The position numbers and the translations under genes were made by a program. A stretch of 12,706 nucleotides of DNA from Aureobasidium sp. EXF-3400 (lineage: Eukaryota; Ascomycota; Dothideomycetes; Dothideales; Saccotheciaceae), in contig SWBL01000664.1 in NCBI GenBank assembly GCA_024195585.1, forward strand, positions 1-12,706, in the 5' to 3' direction. Below are positions 1 through 8,601 of this stretch, piece after piece. The notes under the pieces are model-generated. The model was given only the letters and a program-made list of their open reading frames with translations, was not told the origin of the DNA and searched no databases. Position 1 is the first letter of the stretch, and every line of letters begins with the position of its first letter.

Positions 1-316
1 GACTGGGGTTCTGGTGGGAAACAAAAGCTTTTCGAGTTATCTTCCGGCACCAGAATGACAGTTTTGTCGTGCTGCAAAAAATTTCTTTAACGACCCCTTT
101 GAATGATACCCAAACTTTCCATTTTGTTAACAAGTGATCTACCACCTGCACGCGCAATGACTTTGGTGATGTGTCGGCGCTGTGAAGAACATGGTGATGA
201 ATGAAGCTTCTGCTGCCTTCAACTTCTACAGTAAGGATTTCCCTTGATCCTGTCTGTCCTTTTATCCACTCATCTGCATCGTAATCTTCTGGTTCCTGCT
301 GCCCATCTTTTGACAT
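1..316 (-). CDS. Putative BTB/POZ-domain protein, N-terminal part (truncated by window edge)
   Basis: On the minus strand an ATG at 316-314 opens an acidic N-terminus (MSKDGQQEPEDYDADEW...) with no stop before the edge. Removing a 74-nt intron (about 145 down to 72; acceptor TTTTTTGCAG) joins two segments that together look like a fungal BTB/POZ domain. The first has EILTVEVEGSRSFIHHHVL (roughly residues 27-44), which resembles the usual 'VTVxVG...FxVHxxLL' stretch. The second, HDKTVILVPEDNSKSF, resembles 'KTVxLPEDDPxxF'. BTB domains mediate dimerisation and often Cul3 binding; the role of this one is unknown. The exons would be 146-316 and 1-71. The donor is weak: GTGGTA at 145 or GTAGAT three bases on, both phase 0, and the branch site is poor. 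An in-frame ATG at 382-380 could give 22 more residues. The gene lies head-to-tail 188 nt beyond the PSF3 stop. The assignment rests on motif resemblance only. Confidence 0.45.
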   Translation of the reverse strand, partial: MSKDGQQEPEDYDADEWIKGQTGSREILTVEVEGSRSFIHHHVLHSADTSPKSLRVQVVDHLLTKWKVWVSFKGVVKEIFCSTTKLSFWCRKITRKAFVSHQNPS

Positions 317-504
317 GTCTTTGTTCTGTCGCGGCACGGTCGCCTGGCACGGTGCTAAATACCCTGGGGTGCTGCAAGTCATGGCCACTATGGATTGACC
401 TGAAGCTCATCGCTATTCCGCCTTCTTGGAGTTATGTGAGGATTCTTCTGTCTTGACTCAGAGTGAGTTTCTTTGGTTTAGATATGATGGTTTCAAAAGC
501 AATA

Positions 505-1274
505 TCAAGACTTTTGAGCCGTCTCGAACCATTTCTTCACTGCGTGGGTGCTATCATGGGCGGCGCGGAACACTGCAGAACATATAGATTAATCTCTGAA
601 TGGTTAGCTTTTGGTTGGGCAGCAACACTTACATTGTCGCTCTGTTTCATCTAACCCCCTTGTAAAGTCAGCACCTTCGCCCAATGCACTTCGTGAGTTT
701 AGCGCTTGATCTGAGATCTCGGCTGCACGTTGTTTGAACGTCTGTTGGTACGAGAAATTAGAACATGATGAGTTGTGGAAAAGCGTTTGATGACTACTCA
801 CATCAGTCAAGATGTCAACCATCTCTTCCTCTTCGAACAGTTCCAGCATGCGTGCACCGATATTGTAGAAATGTTGTGCCTGGGCTCGTATATCTACTGT
901 CTTTGGATCTGCTTTAAGTGCATTCATGACGCGTTGGGAGAGTGCTTGAGGTAGATCCAGTGTTGCCAGTGACGAGTTTCCGGAAGGGTTGCTAACGGCC
1001 AGCATCTCAGCTAGCCAGAGTGGTAGTTCTACCTTGGAGCCTTGCTTTATCTGAGACAAGAGTCAGCAGGTCAAGAGCATGAGATTGGCGGAAAGAAGGA
1101 TACGTACGTCTTCTCCTGGATTGCCCTGCAGATAGCCCATGTTGGGAGCTGTGAGTTCGAATGTGCAAGGTACTTTCTGATAAGCAGTGAGCTCTACTGT
1201 CTGTATCGGATGTCTTGTATTTTTCATACCTGAGCATCTGTCAGGATTGCATCGATGTTGTAATATGAGCTCAT
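505..1274 (-). CDS. PSF3: DNA replication complex GINS subunit Psf3
   Basis: Psf3 is one of four GINS subunits (with Sld5, Psf1 and Psf2). GINS joins Cdc45 and MCM2-7 to form the CMG replicative helicase in the nucleus. Five exons, read on the minus strand, are 1274-1230, 1176-1108, 1050-802, 741-633 and 572-505. The introns are 53, 57, 60 and 60 nt with donors GTATGA, GTACGT, GTGAGT and GTAAGT, all ending in CAG. The joined CDS is 540 nt and encodes 179 aa, close to the 194 aa of yeast Psf3. Family signatures are the start MSSYYNIDAILTDAQ-KVPCTFEL, then GSKVELPLWLAEML, FEEEEMVDILTD, TFKQRAAEI, GLDETERQ-LFRAAHDST and the end KKWFETAQKS. Psf3 has a small N-terminal B domain followed by the helical A domain, which fits this order. 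Without the last splice the frame ends early in a cysteine-rich run that does not fit the family. The product is certain; exon borders are supported by family conservation. Confidence 0.95.
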
Positions 1275-1609
1275 GGTTGCTGTCTTTTTGATCAAAGGCA
1301 AGCGAAATTGAAAAACAGAGAATATGAAGAGAGATTCCAGAAATACGGGACCGGATCCTAAAGGTGTATGTCCTGTGATGGAGAACTCCAGACGAACGGT
1401 GATGGGAAAAAGTGTATGCACGGAGGCTGCGTGCGTAGTCGTGTTACTGCCTGGAAGGATGAGCAGTACTTAAGTCGAGCTTTTCCTCAGCAAACACAAT
1501 CGTTCTTTCTGTTCTGAGATTTTGACAGCTTCCTGATTGATTTTTGAAAAGATTCAAAGGTCGTGTGTCAAGCAAATATTATCGTTAGGTGTGTTGTCTA
1601 TGTTCCTGA

Positions 1610-1623
1610 GTAGACGCGTCTAC
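1610..1623. promoter_or_regulatory. Palindromic MCB-like element (ACGCGT core)
   Basis: The 14-bp sequence GTAGACGCGTCTAC is a perfect palindrome centred on ACGCGT, the MluI cell-cycle box bound by MBF (Mbp1/Swi6) in yeasts. It lies 336 bp upstream of the PSF3 start codon. MBF controls many S-phase genes, so the position beside a replication gene is sensible. ACGCGT occurs four times in this window, about the chance rate, so the functional call is weak. Confidence 0.3.
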
Positions 1624-1932
1624 GCGCCTCGAGATCTTGGTGATCAACGGAGATTAGACAAAGGCCGGCAGACTGACTCTGTGCTAGGCCAGAGCTCCGC
1701 TTCCAGCATCGGGCAACGAAACAACCCAGGACAAGTGCACAACATCGCATCCATCAAAGGGGCGACTTTATTATCATTTCTAGACACTGGTCGCACAAGA
1801 AACCCACCTGCAGAAAGAGGCTGGATCACTCTATACAAGACTTCTCTTCGCTCACGATTTTTGTACACGTCTCCGGGTCGTGTGAGCATCACCGTCGACA
1901 TCGACGTCAGCTTCGTAGCCTTTCGCCCTCCA

Positions 1933-1944
1933 ATGAAGTGGTAG
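1933..1944 (+). promoter_or_regulatory. Minimal upstream ORF (Met-Lys-Trp-stop) before BLM10
   Basis: ATG AAG TGG TAG ends 22 nt before the BLM10 start codon, and its context (CCAATGA) has A at -3 relative to the ATG. If the transcript starts upstream of it, scanning ribosomes would meet this three-codon ORF first. The transcription start is not known, so it may lie outside the mRNA. Confidence 0.35.
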
Positions 1945-1966
1945 ACAGCCCGCCGACACACACAAC

Positions 1967-4900
1967 ATGGTCACCAACAGCGACCCAGGCCATCACGCCC
2001 ACACCAATCCACCTGCCAGAGATTCGGATATGCTCGACGTCAACAATGACAGCAACCATCCATCCAGCGCCGATATGTCAAGAACCACAACGCCCGATGG
2101 TCTCGACAATAGATCAAGTCGAACCCGCCCTCGCGTGTTCCCCTACACCAAATACCTGCCCTACGAGACCGAAACGGCGGATCAAAGACAGCAAGACGTG
2201 GATGAAATGATCAAACACCTATATATTGCAGTTGGTTCAGGCGACTTCGTGCCGGGGGCGGTGCACTGGACAAAAGAGATTCGCGGATGGCTGTCGCTCA
2301 AGTTCGACCTCAGTCGTCAACAGCGCATAAGTCTGACAAAGCTCTACTATGAACTTGCCCTGGCGCCAGGTCTCGAGTACACGGTCGCCGAGCGCTTTGC
2401 CAGCATGTTTATGGTCTTGACCAAGCGCCGCCACTACCTGAAGCCTATAGACGATCTGGTACTTGATTGGAGGCCATTGTATCAAGAGATCAAGGTCTTC
2501 GTGCTGCCTGGCGAGTTCGCGACACCTAACACCTTCTCAAGCAAGCGCAGCATCCGAACGCTTACCAAGATCTGCACATTCGCCCAGCTCTTCTTCGACC
2601 CGAAAGAGATCCCTGCCATTCTCGACGAACTCCTCCCATTCTTCTCCATGTCGCCTTCAGAAAGCGCCTTCGTCGTGCTCGGCCTGCTCAACCTCTTCTT
2701 CCCCACCCATGCCCCTCCGCCGAACCAACCTGAGCTTCAGCCTCAACATTACCTACCAACATTCTTCCACCTATGGTCAATAATAAACCGCTCGACCTTC
2801 ACAGACCAGCGCTTCCTCGACATGTTCTCTAGACTGTCGCGCGATTGTCTGACCGTCGAACACGTACCATTCAGCGAGCACGGCATATACACCGCTGAGC
2901 AGACGTCAATGGTCTTCACGTCCATTCTAAGATTGCTCGAGATTCCCGTTGGTCAGGCCTCCTCACCATATCATATCAACATCGACCTTGGCGCAGGTTT
3001 GTCTGCGCTTTTGGAACGTGATCCCCGCAAGCATCCTGCTTCTAGGAGCATTGCAAGATGGATTATCATGTCCCTTTCACCAGCCTGCCTTGACGTGAAG
3101 GATGGCAGATCTATTCTACATCAACTCGAGGGTCTGATTCAGGGTATCGAGACGTTCTTCCATCCCTCAAACACAGGCGCCTGGACAAAGACGCTTTCAC
3201 AACTCGTCTACTACCTCGCAGACTTTTTCGTAATGCGTTGGAACAGAGAAGAGAGTGGTGAATATAAGATGCCTGCTGACCGTAGGTTGACACCTGAGTT
3301 ACGGAAAAGGTTTGTCATGTGCTTGAGAGAAGTCGTTTTCATGAACATCTACTCCAAGAGTGGCACTGCTGTCAACTACGCACTTTCTACTTTGCAATGT
3401 CTGGCTTTCCTTGAGCCTAACCTGATCCTCCCTGGTGCTCTGCAAAGAATTTATCCTGCTATGCAAGGTCTGGTTGAGGTGCACAGAACCACATCGTCCA
3501 TTCGTGCTCTTCAAATGCTGTCTAGAATCATTGCCCGTACAAAGGGTTTCAGATGTCATCTTACCACTCTACTTGGCCTCGCTCTTCCTGGTATCGATGC
3601 AAATGATCTTGACAAGACCATGAATTCTCTTTCTTTCGTTCAGGCTGTTTGCTACAACATTCCACTGCACGACCTGACAAAGAGCGCACAGACAGATTCA
3701 GACGGCGAGCCCATGTCAGGTAGTACCGCTACTGCAGTCGAATGGATCACGCAGCAAGTCGATCGCTTCGAGACTGAAGGCTCTCTGATCGAGTTGGACT
3801 ACGAGAACGAGCTTACTGACGAGGACGAGGAAATCATTCTTAGATCATCAACTGCTGGCTTCGCCGAGTTCCTGATTGCTTTCCTCGGTCGTGTATTCAC
3901 TTTACTTCAGAATCTGCCCGATGCTTCTCGCGTCAAGAGCGGATCTCCTGAAGAGAATGTTGTCAACACTCTGCCAGCTGCCTTCGCACCTTTACTTGCG
4001 GCTTTGTCGCCTGAGCTTTACGACATTGCTCTGCAACAAATTGCCAAGTTTGTCACCAATCACGTCGTGCACCAAGCTCGTGATGCTATGGCGTTCATCT
4101 GCAACACTTTGGTCAAGGTCTCTCCCAAGAAGGCTCTGAGCCGACTTCTGCCTGACTTGATCTCGAGCATCAGAACCGAGATTGACGAGAACGGTGCTGG
4201 CTCGAGCAGAACCTCTGGTTCTGAGATTCTCCCTCGCGATCGTGCTCTTGTATGGAACATCAGTCTGCTGAGCATGTGTGTGGTTCATGTGGGCTCAGAC
4301 GTGCTTGACTTCCAGGATGAGTTGTTCGACATTGCAAGTTACATGCAGGACAAGTGCAAGGGGATTCCTCTTGTTCATGTGTCGAACTTTGTCCATCATT
4401 TGCTACTCAACTTGACCGTCACCTACACTACTGACTACTCGTTGTACGATCAGGCAGATTTGAAGAAAGGCTTGCAGCCGAGCGATTGGGCCAAGCTGCC
4501 AGATCCAAAGAACTTGGAAGTTCAGTGGCATGTGCCCAAAGAGGCTGAGATAGACTTTGCCGTCAGAATCTTCGAATACCAAGGCAAGCGATCTATTGAT
4601 GCGCTGGTCGCCTTGACCAGTGACGATTCGCCAGTCAAGAGGGATGGCACAGGCAAGGACTGGTCAGATGAGGTCTCTCGTAACTTGGTCCTCCTGCGCT
4701 TGCTCATCTCAGGTATCTCTTGCTTCTTCCGTTCAGATGATGAGTCTGTCACTCCGGTCAGTGGTCACGACACCGACGTGAATGGCAGTATCTCGCCCAA
4801 GGAGGAGGTGCAGCAGAGTCCAAATGATCTAGCCGAACCCGACGACGACAAGATCCGCAAGACTTTCATCTATCCTACTGGCTATCCACTCCAGACTAGC

Positions 4901-7900
4901 AGCCCTCATTATGAAGCAGTGCACAAGTTACGCCGTCTTACTGGTGAGACTTTGCATCGTGTACACGAGTTCCTGACCCAACACCAACAAGACGATGTTC
5001 TTTGCTTCAATGCACTTTACACAGCCTATCGCTCATGGTTCATCGATATTGGTATTGAGAGATCTGCTCACGTCTTGGATAGACTTAGTCGTCTTCTTTC
5101 GGCAGACATTCACCCTTATAAGTTCAGCGGTACGCGCAAAGCCTACCCCCGACCTCTTCTCGCCAGACGTGCCAACTTGTACCACTTCCAAAGATTGAGA
5201 TACAACGAGTCCCCTCGCGCAGCATCGGACCTTGACAAAGTTCTCCTACTCGATCTGGCTCAGTCTAGTGTGTCAGTCTACACAGATATTCGACGCACAG
5301 CTCAGACCGCATCCGAGTCGGCTGTTCAGTGTATCATTGGAGCCAAGCCTCTCATCATTCCTCCACTTCTGGAAGCTCTTGAGGATGCCGTTAACAAGAC
5401 AGACTTCCCACGCATTAAGGGTGCCGTCTTCTCCCTGCTCTTTGGCAGTCTAGCTCGTCCTATTGAGCGCAACTGGAAGTTCACCCCAAGGCTCATCAGA
5501 TTATTTATTCGTGTGGGAGAGACGGATAAGCCCAGTATCCAGAAGCTCGTTAGCAACGCCAACTTCCAGGTGCACTCTATGTGCAGAGCCTTAGATCGTA
5601 TGGTCATCTTGGATGAGAAGACTGTTGACAACATCTGGCCAGCTGATAGCAATACTCAGCCTTCTGATAAGTCAAAAATGGTTGCGACTTCCTTGGAAGA
5701 TGCCAAGGCGCTGCTACCTCCCAAGCAGGACCGCATTCGTCAACGCAGAATGCTAATTGAAGGAAAGAAGTCTGAGCTTTCTTCAGAACTGGTGGTAATG
5801 ATCAAAGACTCGCATTGGCGCAAGGCTCAGCGTGTCGCAGCCCTTGTCATTGGCCTTGACTACCGATATGAGACCATTGCCTCTGATGGCATGCTTGACT
5901 TGGTGGTGAAAGGTGTGATCGATTCTCATCCTTCCTTGCGTGTACTCTTCGCAAACGCGCTGCTTGCTATCTGCAGTCTCATTCAGACGAGATCCATGAC
6001 CGAACACAAGTACGAGAACTACCTTCTTGACAAGCAGTTCCCGCCCGATCGTATGATTGTCAAGACTAATCCTGATGATCCCAACTGGACCAAGCAGTAC
6101 CTTGACGGCTTCTCACGACCCGAGGCTGAGTATTATGTTGATGCTGAGTACCCCGGTTGGCTGGTATGGGATAAGGTGATGCGCGTCTCCAAGAACCATG
6201 CTGTCGAACTCGATTATGATGAAGTGGAAGTCGAGACTCGCAAGCGCATCGGCAAGCACATCGATCGTCAATGGATCTCCGTCTTCTTTGATTATATGAA
6301 ACAAGAACCTCGCGATGCTCAAGATCGCTTCCGCACGACGAACTGCACCGTCATGTCTTGGGTCCTGGATCTGGTCATGGTTGGTCTTACTCCAGCAACA
6401 TTTGATGATGTAGTCGACCTTACAAAAGCCACCTTTGGCGACGGAAGTGACAAACACCAACATCGTGCCACCGCAGAAATCATGGGTGCTCTCATTAACG
6501 CTGCAGAGGACTGTCAACCCAAGGTGAAGGAGAAGGTCTGGGAGTTCGTGTTCCCTCTTCTCCAGCGTATCTTCCAAGACGGTCTCACTCCAGAGAACTT
6601 GTCATACTGGAGCAGTTTCTTGACTCTTACTGGTTGTGCAAGAGATCCTCGAAGATGTTGGCCTCTTGTCGACTACTTCTCCAGCTTCAGGCTGGATATG
6701 TCGACTAATGCTGCTTTCAAGGAGAGTTCAAAGATTACCCTCCTGCAGCTTGTCATCGGCACCTTTGGCTGGCATTTCCAAAAGGAGAAGCCAATTCTCG
6801 AGGACTTCTTGAAACACCTTGATCATCCCTACAAGGGCGTTCGCGAAAACATTGGTAATACCTTGTCATCAATATATCGTAGTCGCTACCACGAGGGATA
6901 CAAGGATGTCAACACACTCATGGAAACACAGAAGGCCGCATCGTCCATTGGTACACGGCCTTTCCAAGCAACGGAGGAATTCCGCGCAACTATCAAGGAC
7001 GTCTTTGAGAGACTTGAGAAGTGGCGTCAAGAACGACCTCCTGGCATTCAAACTCCTACACCATACACACAGGCCAGTAAGACCGTGCTCTACTGGCTGG
7101 AGTCAACGGTCAACAACTATGATTGTACTTCATTGATCGAATTCTTGCCTGATCCTTTCATGCAGCAACTCCTCAACATGATGGATGTCAAAGAGGATCC
7201 CGAGCTGCAATCACATGCATGGAGCGTTTTCAAGCAATTCCCCAACATTCCCCACCGCAAGGGCGAGGATGAAGCTCTTGCAAAGAGTCTCGTCGAAATT
7301 GGCAGAACCAGCCCTGCATGGCACCAGCGTCTGCGAACATTGATTAATATTCAGGTGCTTTACTTCCGCTACCTGTTCATCATGGAGTCTTCACGCCGCG
7401 AGTATCTTCTCAAGAGTGTCAGAGACATGCTGCATGATACGCAGCTTGAAGTTCGCCTCGGAGCAGCTCAGACCATTTCCGGCATGATTCGTTGTTCGCC
7501 CGTTGAATTCCGTGACAAAGCCGTCACGGAGCTGAAGGCACACTTCACAGAGCTGCTTGCAAACAACCCTCTGCCCAAGCGTGGTAGAAATGCAGGGCCT
7601 CCTGGTACCCCCACACCTGAACAAAATCGCCTCGTCATTACTCGCCATGCTGCTGTTCTTGGTCTCGGCTCGCTTGTACAGGCCTTCCCCTACGCCAGTC
7701 CACCTCCACAGTGGCTGCCCGAAGCTTTGGCTACACTTGCTATGAGGGCAGCCAACGACCCTGGTGTCGTAGGCAAAGCTGTGAAGACCATTCTGAGTGA
7801 GTTCAGGAAGGTGCGACAGGATACCTGGCACGTGGATCTCAAGGTAAGAAATGGTCATCATCATCTACAAACAAAACAGCAGATTGCTAACATTACTTCC

Positions 7901-7967
7901 ACAGGTGTTCCAACCCGAACAACTGGAGGATCTGGAAGGTGTGTTATGGAAGAGTTACTTTGCATAG
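1967..7967 (+). CDS. BLM10: Proteasome activator Blm10 / PA200
   Basis: Blm10/PA200 is a single-chain, ATP-independent activator. It caps the 20S proteasome with a dome of HEAT-like repeats and helps 20S assembly and nuclear import. Exons are 1967-7843 and 7905-7967, giving 1979 aa, against about 2100 in yeast and 1840 in human. The 61-nt intron has donor GTAAGA, branch site GCTAAC (7886-7891) and acceptor CACAG. The start ATG (context CAACATGG) precedes a disordered N-terminus; folded sequence begins near FPYTKYLPYETE (about residue 62). The conserved C-terminal domain (Pfam DUF3437 type) includes HAAVLGLGSLVQAFPY and RQDTWHVDLK, then exon 2 ends EDLEGVLWKSYFA. The last three residues correspond to the HbYX gate-opening tail, but with Phe in the Tyr position. 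An acidic linker at about 915-965 carries several Ser/Thr-Pro sites. Unspliced, the frame stays open 42 codons past residue 1959 and loses the tail. Confidence 0.96.
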
Positions 7968-8600
7968 ACTAAAAGACTTGTAGGAGAAAAGTAATGTCTT
8001 GTTTCTCTTTTTCGGCTGGTCTGCAATTTGCATTTGGTTCCCTTTTGCGTACACGCTTGCATCAATCATCGCATGGTGTTTCTTGCTGTTTTGCATGGGG
8101 TTGCGGATACTCAACTTAGATCGCATTTTCGAACCAAACCCATTTTACATGAAAAACATTCCTGTCTTGCGCGTGGTCAAGTTACTGGTCACGGTCTCTT
8201 GACGATGTGGGCAACATTTGGATCGCTGTGATCACCAAAGCGATCCGGATGGATTGATTCACCAAAGCGTCATCATCTGCTCAAACCTCTCTACATGCAA
8301 TGGTAGCCGAAGTCAGCCGTATGCCTGTTTGTATCATACATACCCTGAGGATCTCTACACACAGCTAGGAAGCGCCGAAAGTTGGAGGCGCCTGATCGAG
8401 ACAGGGTCACCGTGGACCCTAGTCCTCTTCGTGACACCGCAGTATTGATTCAAGGGACAAAAACCGTCACCAATCCTTCTAGGATACAGACCGCGGAGGG
8501 CAGAAACAAGTCATACCATCTGCAAGAATGAGTAGAGTGTTGTTGATAAAATAAGGTATTTGTTCACTCTATGCTTTTCTATCGTACACGCGTTTTTTAT
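7968..8600. other. Convergent 3' intergenic region (BLM10 / acyltransferase)
   Basis: This stretch lies between two converging genes and should contain both 3' UTRs. Just after the BLM10 stop it is T-rich on the plus strand. A small hairpin plus direct repeat sits at 8220-8269. Short open frames on the plus strand (about 8000-8450) show no domain, compositional bias or splice logic that I can recognise. I see no RNA gene here. Confidence 0.5.
8220..8269. repeat. Small hairpin overlapping an 11-bp direct repeat
   Basis: GGATCGCT (8220-8227) is the exact reverse complement of AGCGATCC (8239-8246), giving an 8-bp stem with an 11-nt loop. TCACCAAAGCG occurs at 8232-8242 and again at 8259-8269, so the second arm of the hairpin overlaps the first copy of the direct repeat. 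It lies between convergent genes and could mark a 3'-end structure, or be chance. Confidence 0.5.
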
Positions 8601-8601
8601 T
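8596..8601 (-). terminator. AATAAA hexamer overlapping the acyltransferase stop codon
   Basis: On the minus strand the stop codon and the polyadenylation-type hexamer share bases: TGAATAAA. If used, this would give an unusually short 3' UTR. Fungal poly(A) signals are loose, so another signal further downstream is just as possible. Confidence 0.25.

Larger units (their letters stand above)
1275..1966. promoter_or_regulatory. Divergent PSF3 / BLM10 promoter region
   Basis: This 692-nt stretch separates the PSF3 start (leftward) from the BLM10 start (rightward), so it must hold both promoters and both 5' leaders. I see no convincing TATA box. It contains a palindromic ACGCGT element (1610-1623), a CRE-like GACGTCA at 1903-1909 and a three-codon upstream ORF before BLM10. 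Overlapping open frames on both strands between about 1540 and 1960 have no recognisable protein features and look like chance. Confidence 0.55.

Noticed and set aside
454..460. Perfect TGACTCA (Gcn4/AP-1) site between PSF3 and the left-edge gene
   Set aside because: It is a single copy, about 1.5 TGASTCA matches are expected in the window by chance, and the promoter role depends on an uncertain gene model.
1537..1944. 135-codon plus-strand open frame in the divergent promoter, with a 105-codon minus-strand frame over the same bases
   Set aside because: It starts at a non-ATG codon, has no recognisable domain, is overlapped by an equally open antisense frame, and ends immediately before the well-supported BLM10 start. 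Its last four codons are the only part of interest, as a possible minimal uORF.
6113..6577. 154-codon minus-strand ORF within BLM10, and similar antisense frames at 7391-7864 and 5326-5652
   Set aside because: All lie antisense to strongly conserved BLM10 coding sequence and have no recognisable features; they are shadows of its codon usage.
8588..8593. Additional ACGCGT motifs (also at 9146 and 11431)
   Set aside because: The first lies just past an acyltransferase stop codon and the second is inside coding sequence, so neither is promoter-placed; the overall count is near chance. The one at 11431 is only mentioned with the cyclin upstream cluster.
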